This document shows positions 48,166-61,851 of a DNA stretch of 64,000 nucleotides, piece by piece (the stretch's first letter is position 1; the number at the start of each line of letters is the position of its first letter). The stretch is from Oscheius dolichura (Eukaryota > Nematoda > Chromadorea > Rhabditida > Rhabditidae), in NCBI GenBank assembly GCA_932521035.1, contig OW051493.1:10376001-10440000 (forward strand). The letters are read 5' to 3'. The position numbers were made by a program, and so were the translations under genes. The notes beneath the pieces were generated by a model, which worked only from the letters and a program-made list of their open reading frames with translations, was not told the origin of the DNA and searched no databases.

Positions 48166-51100
48166 CCTGAAGGGATGAGGGCGGGAAAATTAGCTGAAAT
48201 GAGAGAATTGAGACTGTATTAAAGGAGGAGAAGGAAGAGATTAACGGGGGATACAAATGGTGTGAATTGGGAGACGGAAAGACCCGTCATTTGATAGCCA
48301 GGGAGAGTGGACAACTGATGACCACTGCCCGGGGGAGGAGCCTATCCTCAGATTTGAAATTAGAGAGAATGACTCATATAAACAATAAATATATCCCTCC
48401 AGGTGAATCTACTCTCTCTCTGTCGAATAACACCCGCTCCCCCGCGAATAAATACACGGACAAAGTCCATTTCCCCCACCACCCATATCTCTCGGGGAAG
48501 GGGAAGGGAGAGATTAAATTTCAAGGAAATTTGACAAGCTACCCCAAATAGGTGTAGCAGCCCCTTTTAACTGGGGTTTAGGGAGGAGGAAATCGTCTCG
48601 AAATGGAGGAGAAGGGACTGAAGAGGGCAGCCAACAGGACAAGCTCACGTCTTTCAACCAAAACGGTACAAATAAGAAGATATTCCCGTAAACCAGAGGA
48701 TAAAGATAAACAGATACACAGTTTCACAATAGTTGTTTGTCAGCGGGGAGAGGAGAAATGGAAATGAAAATGGAAATGGGCGGATGTTTTCTGTCTGCAG
48801 CCTGCAAAACGGAGGAATTTAGCCAAAAATGGGGACCAGAGGCAGCTGGACTTATTTTTGTTCTGAATGTAATGAGCGGGAGGAGGAGACGGTTGACCTG
48901 ATCCGGCAGCAACAAGAATGACGTTTTCTTCTGCAAAAGTGCCCGGAAAACATGAGAGAGGTCAAGAATTGTCTTGCAGGCTTTTTCTCCCGTACGGTAT
49001 AGGTGGAAAACGGTGGTAAGACCGCAAGTAATGAGATCCCCCCAAGCCGGGCCCCTACCCATTTGAATATGGCCTATAATTTCACCCTGACGGGCTTTGG
49101 AAATTAAAAAGCGCATTTTTAGAGTCGGAGGAGCAACGAATGGGTCTTACTCGTCCTTGTGGTTGCTTTGGCTTTCGGACAGCATGATTCAGACCGTTTG
49201 GTCACGTACTCCTTCCGCCATTCTCTACAAACCCGACAGAATGATGAATCTGCCCGAAAACCAGGGACAAATGCGCTATTTGATTACAAGAACATGGGCA
49301 TTAAATGCTGGGAGAGCAAAATGAGATTGAAATTTCACTCCCATCAAAGGCAGTTTTTTTGTGGTGATGTATTAGGCACTTGTTCCCCAGACACGACTAC
49401 TTCTGTCCCGGAATCACATGAGAGGGAACCGTCTCTGTATTTCTAGAAGGAAAAGTACGATCGGTATGAAACAGGGAGAGAGAGAGCTATAGAAAAGACA
49501 ACATTCATCCGTCAATGAATCAGAAAAACCAATTGAAAATAGCGAGAAAATAGTGAAAATAGCAATTGAAAATTGCCCGAAAAGGGGGAAAGATGAGCGA
49601 GCAGGGTGTTGAAATCAGACAGGAACAACAGAGATGACTCCATGTTTTATAGCTGAGGCAGCTCTATTTTGATTACTATCATAATACAGACGAGGTTGAT
49701 AAATAAGGGAAGGGGAAAACAGTGACTATTCGAGGGGGAAGGACACAACAAAAACAGGAAGAAGCTGCCACACAAATAACCTGTACGACAACATATTTCG
49801 AGAGAGGGAAGGGCAGGCAAGTGGCAGCCTGGTCACGGGGAGGCAATAATGGTGACTAGGGAACGATGTCAAAATTCTTGCTCTTGGCTATTGAATCCAG
49901 CCAGAAATTGAATAAATGGTCAGAGAAGAGGGCAATTCTCATCGGGAATGAGTACAGAGAACTGTATTTTGCCTAACTGTGGTCAGAGTCGAGGAGCCAC
50001 AGCGATACGGCTGTCTAACTGTGGCTCTCTCTCTCTCAGGACCTCTTTTGACTTGGGAGAACAGTTTTTCGGTTCACACCTCGCTATTTTTTTTGTGCTG
50101 CCAAGCTTTACGGGTTCAGGGACCTTCGGGAAAAAAACCTGATGAAGAAGAATAGGATGCTAGAAGTGACCCAAAGGTGGAACAGACGGTCTATTACTAT
50201 AATCCGATAGGATTAGGGCAAAACGGTGACGGGAAGCCATCTTCTCGGAAAATTCGAGGCGAAAAATTGTCAACAGCCACTCGAAAGCCAACAAGAGAGA
50301 GTGAGAGAGGGAGCGCGAAATATTAGCATTGTATATGGGAATGAGGGCAGAAATCTCGAAGGGAGCTAAGAACTCGTGGGAACGGCTGTTTCTGACCAAA
50401 AACACCGCACCAATGATCAGAAAATTGGTTAAATTCGTAATTTTTGATAAGATGATAAATTTAGAGATGATATATGAGCAATGTAAGAAGAAATGGGACG
50501 GGCGGAGCCGGTTTAAACTGTACTGACTATGAATTTTCGGGTTTGCCTCGAACATTTTACGTGAGTCATATGGACAGCTGGCAGTACAATCACATGAGCG
50601 TTTCGAAAGACTTTTTGAGGACAAGGGCGGGAAAAGGGAGTAAATATGGTTACTTAAATGGAAATACAACGGGGGAAATTATAGTCTGGTCCCTGATTAA
50701 CTGACTGGTTAAACGCGGGGACATCTGTCGCGGGGGGAGACTACAAAAGCGTCGACGCTGCGCCCTTTACAATTAGACACGACATGAGATATAAATCGAT
50801 AAAATTAGACAAGAAAAACCGGTAGCAGTAGGTCATAGGAGAGCGAATTGGCTAGATATGACACGCTGGGGAGAGGCGCGGGGGAAAGAGTCCGGCGCCC
50901 ACCCCTGTGGCAAATGGTAAACAGAGTACAGAGGGGGTCGCGCTTGGCTGTTAGGTCTCTCCATACCGTAGTCCCGGTCGCTGTGAGACCACCCACGCTT
51001 TGGGAATTGTGCCAAGAGATTTTTATCCATAAGAGATCCGTTTCGGATCGACTTTGGCGCCATAAATCTTACGATTTCTGCTTTCTTAAAACAGTCGACT

Positions 51101-52266
51101 TACAATTCTTCTAAAAAATGGATTACTGTAATCATACCGCCAATTATGGATAAGTTTAAACACTTTACCGTAAAGTCCTCCTAGTTTAAAGTCTATATAA
51201 CTAAGAAAATAGAAAGACAGTAGCCAAAATTAGAATAAAAAGTGACAAAATAGAAAGCGACCTCGAGTAGGACGCTTTCCGCTTCCCGCGATCGATATGT
51301 TTTCTACTTGCGCTTGTCCTTTTGTTTGCTTTTGATAGCTACTTTCGAAATTCATGTTATACTCTTTTTAATTAATACTTTAATATTTTGTAACCGTCTT
51401 TTATTTCCTCCCATGGTTCTTTTCCCCTCTCTCTATTCTTTAAGCCCCTTTGAAATGGATTTTCCTTTCCCATGAAGCGGAAAAAGCTTCGCTTTCTTTT
51501 CCCCAATCCCACTCTAGTCAAAAAAGATAGAATAGAATGCCACATTGCCCTGTATTGATCGACCTTCTCTTAAAAAGTGCCTGTCCATAACTCTATATGT
51601 TCCTCTTTCTTTCTCTCTCTCTCTTATAATCTCCTCCAAATTGTCTCCTTCCTTTCCCAAAAAGGCGAGTCTCGGCTGACCGGTCTGACGAGCGGGAACT
51701 CTTCTATTATTGTGCCCCTTATCGATCGAATCCGACTCCCATGTCACTCACAGCGAGAAAGAGAGAGGGAACCATTATCCCCCCAGTGACCTCATTGTTC
51801 TCTATTCGATTTCTCTCCCAGCTAATCCTTCTGTACACTTCTTCTTCTCCCAGTATCTTCCCCTCATATCTCTCCTTCCTTATTTTGTTCCTGATAGTCA
51901 GCTGACACCCTTGTTGGTCGAGAGTGTGTGGGGAACTAGATCCTAGACATTCCCAGGCGGCGATCGCTATATTTCAACCCAAAAAATGCTTCGTTCAATC
52001 GATTTCCGTTGGTTTACAGTCCCCTCGGGTTCCAGTGGAGAGAGAGACAAGTCCCCCTCCCTAATTTCTTCTCAATCCCTGTCGTTTTCTCCTTCGCCTG
52101 GTTCTTCTCCTGCTAATTGCCTGATTTGCATTCCAGCCATCTCCCCGGCTCATCAGTATTCCCCCTTCTCTTCATTTCTCTTATTCCAGTCCCCTGTTTA
52201 AATCTCTCCTAATTTTCAGACATTTTGTCGCTGATCCATCGACCTTTTCCTGCGGATGAATATTAA
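48166..52266. other. Divergent 4.1-kb spacer, receptor / FHA-PHD gene
   Basis: No gene is supported. Two intronless open frames on the minus strand (49116-48724, 130 codons; 50669-50160, 169 codons) show no family signature, no splice context and no conserved-looking motifs, so I treat them as chance. A hairpin repeat lies at 49996-50025. CT-rich stretches occur near 51.4-51.9 kb, just before the FHA-PHD gene. Both flanking promoters must lie here. Confidence 0.5.
49996..50025 (-). repeat. Hairpin repeat, copy 10
   Basis: Reverse-orientation copy, GCCACAGCGATACGGC then TGTCTAACTGTGGC, in the intergenic spacer. Confidence 0.85.
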
Positions 52267-55200
52267 ATGGGAACATCCAATCCACACTATGCATATATGT
52301 GCCATCTACGACGACTCGTGCCGACGGATTCGCTCGGCGGAACGGAGCCGAGTAACGATATCGCATCCCTTATTTTGTAAGTTAGATCTTTAACACATTT
52401 ACACTAAAATTATTACTGGCGAGTTGATTACCATAAAATCCGCTAAGCAATCCCCTCAGGACCTATTTTTCACCACCTCCGGGAGGAGAAGCCTATATTT
52501 CAGCAGGCGATTTTAACTGGGGGTGTACTTATTTCTTTAGAAGATTTTGAAGATTTCCCCCAACCAGAGAAAGTCCAGAAATGGCGCTTTCCTTAGCGGG
52601 ACAAAGCGGATCACGGCTAATGTGCTTCACGCTTCGAATTAGCCGTGCCTTTATCTTGATATCCATATGATTATATTCCCGTTCAATATGAATAATTTAC
52701 CGGGAAAATATGAAAAACAGATGGAGAAGAAGGTTAATCACCCCCTACCTTCTACTTGACTACTCCTATTTCAATTATCTTTTTTCCATTTTCAGACTCG
52801 ATAACCAGGTGAAATTCGGTCGCTCTGAGACGTGTGATGTTGTCCTTACCTCTACACACGGCATCAAAAATGGCACTAGGTTAGTTGATACACTTTATTC
52901 TCCCTTGAAATATCCTGAAAATGGGCCACAATTTGACCGGCATGCCATTGTGGCGCGGTGACCGGCGCCACAGTTAGACAGCTGTGTTGCTGTGGCTCTC
53001 TTCCTGGGTAAAGGAAGGGTCAACGAGCGGTTCCAGACAGTTTCTTTTGTTCGAAAATGTTGCAATTGCCATGACAACTGTCTCCGTCCCTCTCCTCCTT
53101 TTGATTATATCTGTGACAAATCAGCTCCCCTCCCGTGCCCTCGTTAATTGATTTTTTATCCCTCCCTACAACCGGGGCCCACCACCACCACCAACACGAC
53201 CGGGCCTTGTTTCTGTTTACGTCCCTAAACCTTTCCTCCTCTTTCTTTCTGTCTCTCTCGCAACTGGCTAAAAGTGACAATGAACGGGAGTGGGAAGGGG
53301 TCGATCCGGTTTAAAATGTCGAAAATTGACGGCTCCTTATCAGTTTTCATTCGTTTTTGGGCACCTCCTGGTCGTCTCTCTCGTTGTTACTCGTGCTGTC
53401 TCCTAACTGAACAGCGTCCCCCCAAAGTCAATTGATTTCCTTTATCGCTATCTTTTCTTGGTTTTTGGCAGCCGGCCAACTTTTCTTTGTACTCTCCGAC
53501 CCTTTAGAATGGCGCGTAAACAAAAACTTCATCAAAACATTTGGCAACGGGTCAAGTGCACGGATAGTTGCCCTGTTTCCCATTCATTTTCACCTTCTTT
53601 TCTTCATTTTTAGTCCAAATTTCTGGTATTTTCCTATAAAAGTCCAAAGATTAGGCTCTCTTCTTCCTCTTTTTGGACAAGAAACTGATCCAGGATCAGA
53701 TAGAACTAGTAGAGTTAATCACAGCCTAGCAACCCTTATAAATAGTCTGTTTACAGCCGCAATTGTCATCTGATCTGCCCTTTTACACCTGTCATTGTAG
53801 GGCCGGGGACTTGTAGTAGTATAGTAATCATGGGAAGTCATGTGTCTTTTGATTACCGGGGGATATTTTCTTCCTTTAGGAACTTTTGACGGGATGCCCC
53901 TTCCTGGATCCGAAAAGCCGACTGGTTCCTCTGTTCAAGTGATTTTTGATGCTCTCAAAGACTTTATGGGGGATTCTATCCATCCGCGGGAAGTTCTCTA
54001 GCCAAGCTACTGGTAATTCTAATCATTAGATTTCTTATCAATGTTTCACGAAAAGGGAAAAGGGGCCAGGAACTTTTGAGATCCACTTGGGACCAACGGA
54101 AAGCGCTATAGTCCATTGCCAACGAATATTCAGCGGATTCATTTGGCGACGCGTCTCCGCAACGGGACCTTGTCTGAAAGCTTCCTGGTCCCGTGGCGGA
54201 GAGGGTTTTTATCCGTTTAAAATGGACCCTACTGGCCTTTCTACTACCATTTCCTTGTGAGCGTCTTCCTAAAGTCCGCTACAGGCTAAACTTCCCCACT
54301 CTTCCCAACCATTGCTCCGATTAGCCCCGTTTTTGAACCTCCGCTCCAATTGGACCCCCTCTTCAAAATTATAGTCTCCATTGACGCAGGGGGGACTATA
54401 AAATTGTGAATAACAACAAAATATTTTAACTGAGAAAACCACGGGAAAGGTACAATTTTGGGGATTACGGTAACGATCATAACAATCTCTCGAGCCTTTT
54501 TGGGAAGCGAGAGAGCGGGCGATCTTTTCTCTGCGCCGTTATTGGCGGCCCCCGTCTGCCACCAGAGGAAGATAACAGTTTTTTGTCCCCAGCCAAAAAG
54601 ATAAAGACGGGCAGAGAAGTTAGGAAAAGCAGCAGTCAATCAGTAGCCGGTTTTGAAAAAAAGAGAAGCGCTAAATTGACGTCTTCGTTGTCTCCAGCAA
54701 ACGGTAGCGGTGGCGGCGACGGCGGTCCGGTGTATCGGCTGTGTGATGGAACTGATATAGAGGGGGAGAAGTGGGGAGAGAGAGAGAGAGACCGCGTCCC
54801 CGTCTGTCTCTTTCCCCGCGTCGTCCCCCGTTGTATCCTGTCTTTGATATGACTTTTCTAACAATTGTCCTCCAAATAATTTGTCCTTCCTCTTAAATTC
54901 TGCCCATTTTTCAGTACGAACATGATCTCCCGTGAGCACGCCCATATCACTGGTATCAAATCGGCCAACGGTAAAATGGAGCGCTACATGATTACGGATC
55001 ACTCGCTTAATGGGACATATATCAACGACTTCAGGGTGAGTTCCGCCTTTTATTTTGGCTGCCTTCTTTTCTAATTTTAAAGGTCTAACAAGGGGAGGAA
55101 GTGCAGGGGGGACAGGTGAAACATGGATGGCGCAAAAAGACGAAGACTAATGCACTTTGTGTAATGTTTTTGGGGCTGATTAGACCCCCTCCTAGTCGAC

Positions 55201-58200
55201 GAAAAAAACCAACATTTTATGACGTTTGTTTCTTCTTTTCGAGACTCCAGTAAATACGCTCTAATTACCGTAGGGGTTACATTACCGTTCAGTATCCACG
55301 CTCCGTCTAACACCTTGTAATTTCTCTAGCATCACCATTTTTCTTCGTATTTTTCGATTTATACGATCTTTAGAGCCTTCTTATTACTGTAAAAACCGCA
55401 AAATAGAAAAAAAACTGGGAAACATGGAGAAAATAGCAGTTTATCGGGCTGTTTCATTGGCGCGCGGTTACAGAGCGCTATTTTGAACTTATGGTACTTT
55501 TAGTCTATTTACACTGATTGGTCCCCAAGTTGATCCTGTTGATAATTTGCTCTCCAGATGGACTACTGCTTCTAATTTGCCCCCTGTGACCGATCCCTTC
55601 TCTGTCTCAGCCGGTGCTGATCTCTCCCTGAGCCCCCGCAATCCAAATTGTAGGGGGGATTGAGGGCACCTGTAATTTCCTGAAGCACGTGACGGATAAT
55701 TAGAATCTGAGTAGATGTAGCTGGCGTCGATCCTTTGCTCTCGCTTTATTCTTTTTCCCTATAAACTCTTTTTCCCTCCAGAATTGTTTCACTGCCCCGA
55801 TGTAGCTCCGGTGTCCTATCTTTAGCCTCCCCTAATTTGTAGCCGATAAAATTCTAAAATCGTCCGAGTAGTCTCTCTCCCTCTAAGAAAATATCACGTA
55901 GCGGGCCATAAAAAGACCGTATACCCCATTTCTGAGCACACTCCCATGGTTAATGACTGAGACGCCATTTTGTTCTCTATCTAACGATAGGTCAGATTAG
56001 GCATATGGCCAGGGTTTATTCTTAGGCTCTCAGGTCGTTTTAACTATCTAGACTCTTGGTTTATTCAAAGAGGGGTCCTACAACAAAAATCCATATTTAA
56101 ATAGACAATTAGGCGCCTTTCTTGGCTACAGTAACCCGGCAGAGAGCAGACTCCCTTCAGGCGGAGAATTCGCGCTCTTTCTTACCTCTAGACTCAAATT
56201 TGATCATTTCTATGGTTACAATCAATCGCTTTGGGACCAGGCTTCTATCTTTTTGACGGTCCAATTAAATGAGATAATCATTTTCAGTGTCGATCGAATG
56301 AGCCGATGGAGGTGAAAGAGGGCGACATCGTCAAATTCGGCCATATGAACGGCGCCTCGGTCAAGGAAGGAACCCACGCTCCTCAGGTACATCCTTCTCT
56401 TATTTACGGGGGTCTGCCCTTCCCAGCCCTTATGTAAATTTATTACCGGGCGAGGTCAGCTGCTGTTGAAATCCGCGCGACAGGGCCATCCTGCCCTCCC
56501 TTTCTTTCCCCTTTCTCAACATAACATCCAATTGAAAACAGCCCCCTCTCCCCCCGTCCGTCCGTTTCTCTCTCTCGTAGAAAAATCTCCCTCCTCCAGT
56601 TTACTCTAGGCTCCGCCCCTCTGACTTTCGAAATTGTTGTTTCTCAACGAGTCTTATTATCATTTTTTAGGCTAATGCCGAATTCGCGTTTGTGATGGAG
56701 AAGGCCAATCCACAGATCGAATACCTCGGGTTTAGAGACGGCCGGAGGGCCAAGGCGCTGGTCTGCCGCGGGGAGAAGCACTACTGCGAGGAGACTGATA
56801 TACCCAGGGTTCGTTTTATTCGTTATACTCTTACAGTAACCCATGCCTCCCTAATTAGTCCTTTAAATTACCTCTCGTGCCCTAAAATTAGTTTCATTAT
56901 TTAGAAATCGTCGATGATAAGCAGTGGACCGCCTTCCGTGCTTCAAATGACTCCGACGACGACACCCAATAGCACGGCCCAGATGATGAACCTCTTCCCG
57001 TTCGCCTACGGGCCGTTGAATCCTCTCGCTGCTGGTATCTATGGGGTAAGTTTTGGAATCTATACTGGTCAAAAACGGGCCTCTAGTGGGCGGGGCTGAT
57101 CTTGGATTGGGGAACGGTAATTACAGATTACAGCCGCCGTCTGCTTCATCCTCCCCTTCTCCTCCTGCCTGCCATAATTGGTCCCCTCATTTGACTCCCG
57201 CCGTTTCTAACACGTGCCGAAGGGCAGCCCGGCCTCTCTCCCTATATAAATCTGAGCCTGCCCTCTCCCCTCTCCTCCTCCCCGCATTTCGAAACGGTCA
57301 GCTTGTTTTGAATAACAAATACGTCTGACCTCTCTCTGTTTGCAGTTTTGCAGCCGGTGTTTCTTTGTCTTCTCCGCGTATCCTATAATGTCAACAGGGC
57401 AAACTACTCATAATGATGACCCGGGGAAGGATGATGATGATGATGCTCGGTCGAAATTGATTCCGTCTCCTGCCACGGGGGCATCCATTCAGTGGATTGA
57501 GAAAGGAGAGTGATGACCTCACACCCAGGCGGAAGCTCATCCCCCCTTTATAATAATAACTTAGTAACATCAGTCCCTGGCCTATTCTAAATAGGCGGTC
57601 CTCCTCTTTGTTCCTGTCCTCGCCCACCTCCTCCTCCCTGTCCTACTTTTCTTTAAGAAGGAGGACGTCTGGCGAGGATGATAATCTCCTAGGAGACGAG
57701 AAGCGGGAGAAGAATCCTTGGCTAGTTAGCCTTCCCCCTTTTGACCCCACCTCCTCCTCGCGTGAGCCCAGAAGTCCTCAGGGGAGGATGACCGTCTCCT
57801 AGGAGGCGTGAGGAGGGGAGATCGGGATGGGAATACCGAATAAATGGGGTAGTTTTCTCGGAAAATCTGTTCCTCCTTTCCTCAGGATCAATAACGGCCC
57901 CGGAACCATTATCCCTTTCCCAGGTGGGGCACTCTAATTAGGGGAAAAGGCTGCTCCTTCTCCATCTCTTCCTCCCGATCCCTCCTCCTCTCACTATATT
58001 AATTCCACCCTATTCCCTCAGTTTCAGCCTCAATTCCTGCCAAATCCTGTGACTTCTGGCTTCCGTGCTCCGAATATCTTTGCCCCCTTTCCCAATACCT
58101 ACGCCGGGTTGCCAGCAACAACAGCGGCCAACGTTTTTAATCGAAATTTTCTCGGAGCACAGGTCAGTTTCTATTTTCTAGCTCTATAAACTGAAGAGAT

Positions 58201-60202
58201 CATTTTTCAGGCGAGCCCCCAATTGATAAACCAATTGCTGAATAGCAGCAACCAGCAGATGCAAGGGATGGTCAGCAGTGCCGAGGCTCTTATGCAATCC
58301 GCGGCGAATGCCCAGGCAAAGGAGCAGCAGCAACAGCAACATCAACAGCAGCAGCAGCAGGTTCGTCGTCGTATTTCACGCCTCCTCTCAATCTTCTCCT
58401 TCCCGGGGGTGGTGATGAATCTTCGGACCCCATTCCCCCATTCTCGTCTATTCTCGTCTTCCCGGATGAAAAGCCATATTTTAGCATAATCCCATCGTCT
58501 TTTCATTCTCCCTCGTTTAATTTACGGAGTATAGTAATTTATGAAGTCCCATTCTCTGTCACTCGGCTATTAATGCCCTCCTACTCCTCTAGATATATTT
58601 TAATCCCTACTTTCAGGTTCGACAAGCACAAGAGAAGCCGATAGAGAAGGTGGTAGTAGCCAGTCCTCCAATGGAATGCGACAGCTCCGTTCCCAGCCCG
58701 CCCAAGACTACCATCCTCGTTAAGCCGTCGCCCAGACCGAAGGAAGACGGTTCGCCTTCTGATATGACTAGATAATGACCTCTAATTTTAGAAGAACCAT
58801 CGGAGCGGAGTTATCCCTCATCCCCGGTGCATACAAGGCTGCCGGACTGGAAAAAACGGGTCCGAAATTCACCAGACTTGGATACCATCAAAGAGAGGGA
58901 AGAGAAGCCGCTATCTGAGCCGGAGAAACCGGAAGAAGTGAAGAAAGAGCCGGCGACGAGTACCTCGACTGTCCAACCGGCCAAGATCCGAAAGAATAAT
59001 GAGGTATGTATCTTGGTCTTTCGATCCCGCTCTCCAATTATCCTCCTTGAGCCCCAGCTAAAATTACCAGTCTCGGATTAGGCTTACCTGTGATTGACTT
59101 CGGGTTACTGTAGCCTAATTAATCCTGAAAATCTTTCAGATTGCCCAGCTGCTGTCGGATATTACGGAGACGTCGTTTGTCAATCAGATGAGGAGAACGT
59201 CGACTTCTAGAAGGCCGACAGAGGAGGAGAGACTGGAGAAACATGCGAAGAAGGAGAAGAAGAAGGTATAACATCTGGAGGATATCCATACCTCCTATTT
59301 TTAGAAGGACAAGATCCAATCGAAGGGCCCCCGTCCGCCAACGGCTCCTGGCAGTTCGTATACCGGGACGGCTGGTCGAGCACGGATGATGAAACAACTA
59401 AGCGATGAGGATTCCGTCACCAGTGACAGTGACAGCGAGCCAAGACCGAGAAAAGCCGAACCACCGCCGCCGCCACTCCCTCCTCAGGTATTTGGCTCTT
59501 CTAGACAATTAATTACCACTTTTAGAAGAAGAGAAAAGCCCCTAGCGAGTCGGAAGAGTCGGAGTCTGATGATTCGTCAAAGAAGAAGAGAAAGAACAAG
59601 AATAAGACGAAGAAACCAAGCCTGCCGGCTAAGAAGCCCTCCATAATGCCGCCAGTTCGAAAAGGTCCTACACCGAAGTCTAGGTGGAATCCGAAAGGCA
59701 AGGTAAGTAAACAGGGAATACTGTAAACCCGACAGGTTTCAACCTTTAAGACAGGTTTCAACCTTTAAAACCTCCCAAAATCCTTTGAAAATTGGGCTCG
59801 GCTCCGTTTGCGCTCGGAATTCGACGATTTCAAGCCACCCCGCTGCCTGACTTGATTTTTCTTTAAGTATTACATTAAACAATATTAAAATGAATTTACA
59901 GGCTGAGGAAAGACCGTCGTCCGCCTCTTCCGTGGAAGAAGCCCCCGCGCAGTTGATGGTAGACGGTGGAGAGCCGTGTGCACTAGGATCCAAGTGTCAG
60001 AAGCCCGTAAACGTGACCATCGAATGGGTAAGCACCTCTCTTCTATAACTTACAGTAATCCTCCGATTTCCAGGTAGCCTGTGACGACTGCGACAAATGG
60101 TTCCACAATCTGTGTGCCCTTGGCCATAACAGGCCGCTGGGTGCTGATTCTTTCTTCTGTGGCTGTAAGAAAGGTCCCGGAGAGAAGAAATCGAAAAAAT
60201 AA
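52267..60202 (+). CDS. FHA + PHD-finger nuclear protein (TCF19-like)
   Basis: Fifteen exons join in phase to about 687 residues (689 if exon 7 starts at 58022 rather than 58028). An FHA domain lies at residues about 15-135: LLDNQVKFGRSETCDVVL, the phosphothreonine-contact segment NMISREHAHI, and TDHSLNGTYIND. The middle is low-complexity with a Gln tract (AKEQQQQQHQQQQQQ), Pro-rich and Ser/Lys-rich parts with likely nuclear signals (KKKRKNKNKTKK). A PHD-like finger closes the protein: EPCALGSKC, ACDDCDKWFHNLC, FFCGCKK. FHA plus PHD is the TCF19 layout, joining phospho-peptide and histone-tail reading. Exon 1 (52267-52376) is inferred from phase. Introns 2 and 3 are 2.0 and 1.25 kb, very long for this window. 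Confidence 0.88.
52967..52996 (+). repeat. Hairpin repeat, copy 11 (FHA-PHD intron 2)
   Basis: A consensus copy, GCCACAGTTAGACAGC then TGTGTTGCTGTGGC, in the sense orientation within the 2-kb second intron. Confidence 0.9.
59734..59771. repeat. Two-unit tandem repeat in an intron
   Basis: The unit GACAGGTTTCAACCTTTAA occurs twice back to back, inside the intron between 59703 and 59901 of the FHA-PHD gene. Confidence 0.75.
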
Positions 60203-61851
60203 GTAGCTGACAAGCCAGCTGGCCCCCCTAGTTTCGTCGACGGGTTCGGCGCAGGGTCCCGCCCGGGCCCCCGCGTCCCAGAGAGAATAATATCGAATAA
60301 TATCCTTATATACCGATATCCTATCCACTTTTTCACCCACCGTATAGTATAACAATATATCCCATGTACTACCTCCTCTTCTATTTCATTTATCATCCCT
60401 TATATTCCTTCCTTTTTTTGCATTTGTCTCCCTAGTAACAAATCGCCAAAATTCTACACTTGATCCTCATCCCACGTCTCCTATTCCCCCTCCATTATTA
60501 AATTCAGTATATATAATTTATTTTGACCCGTTTGGGTATATATTTCTAGTCTATTTTTTTGAGAAATGAAGTCGTAAATGTCATCTTTTGTACGAAGTGT
60601 CTAGGGAGGAGAGGAGACGCGCGAGAAACAGCCAAAGAGGCACGGGACACGGCGAGGCAGGGACGCAGGAGGGCCGGTTGCGGCGGGGCGCATTCTCTCT
60701 CTCCCCTGCTAGTTTCCTCTTGATTTTTCTTCCTCCTCACGCGATCCGGGTCAAGAAAGAGTCCATCGACTTATTCTATTTAAAGGTTTGTTCCATTTTT
60801 CCCTATTTCTATTAAAATATCCGAGGAGAACGGGATTAGGCTGCTGAATCCACGCGTTTCATTGATTTTCAGCCAGATTTGGTGGATTTTTCAGGATTTT
60901 CTTGACTTTTATGGTTTATTCTCAAAGCGAGAATCGTCCTAAAGCAGAAAATTCAAAAAAGCGATGAATCAGACGCGTAAACCGAGTAATTTCTCCATAA
61001 TTTCCTGGTCTCACGTGATGGGGCGCGAAGAATTGACTGTGCCCCCCTTTCTATCAATTGTTTGCTGTTTTCTGATAGCCAAAACAATCTGCTATTACTT
61101 TTCTCTGTTTATTCATTAAACTAAGTCTCCTTTTCATCTTAATGAGACTGTTCGACGAGGGAGACGTGTAGATGGGCGGGAAATATCCCTCAATATAAAC
61201 TGTTCTCGAATTTTTGGCTTTCTCTCCCATTTTGCTCTATTTTAATCCATTTTTAACATCAATTTCTATTAATTTAAGTCCATAAAATAAGAAAATAACA
61301 TAAAAATAAAACTAAATTGAGCAAAAATGGTAATTCCTTCCATTTGGGGTGATTCATCCGTGCGCGATAGCAAAATCTATGAAACCCCCCAATAGCCGCC
61401 TTTTCGAACGTCTGTCCTACTGTTTTAGGCTAAAAATGTATTATTTAGGCAATCTATGGTATTTCTAAGAATTAAATAAGCTGTAAAAAGTGTTTAAAAT
61501 ATTAATTTTCCCATAAATAATTGAAAAAAGTCTGCTCAAAGGTCGCGAAAGTATAGATTTCATAATGTCATGGTAACGGGGCTTGGCTTATCAAGTCAAT
61601 CCGCTTCCTTTCCACGGGGTTCCAAGTATTGATATCCTCTCAAAAATGGTTCTTCTCCCCGAAAAGTTTATAAAAACTCACCGGCTCGAATGTCCAGGTA
61701 CACATGGATCAGAGGGGTCGCGCGCCCTCTCGATCAATCCAATCGCTCCCCGGTTTACAGTATTTTGCCTATTATCCCCTACCGTATTCACATGACAATC
61801 AGTCACTAACCCGGTTTTTTACAGCGTTGTCATCACGAATTAGCTACGGAA
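60203..61851. promoter_or_regulatory. Spacer upstream of the RNF11-like gene
   Basis: 1.65 kb between two genes on the same strand, AT-rich from 60.8 to 61.6 kb. No exon is recognised. It ends with CGGTTTTTTACAG at about 61824, a good trans-splice acceptor 28 bp before the RNF11-like ATG. Confidence 0.45.

Noticed and set aside
48724..49116. 130-codon open frame on the minus strand
   Set aside because: There is no family motif, no splice or trans-splice context and no coding-like composition, and it lies in a GC-rich spacer where long chance frames are expected.
50160..50669. 169-codon open frame on the minus strand
   Set aside because: The composition is Ser/Leu-rich without domains, the opposite strand is equally open, and it has no start context. 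It is treated as chance.
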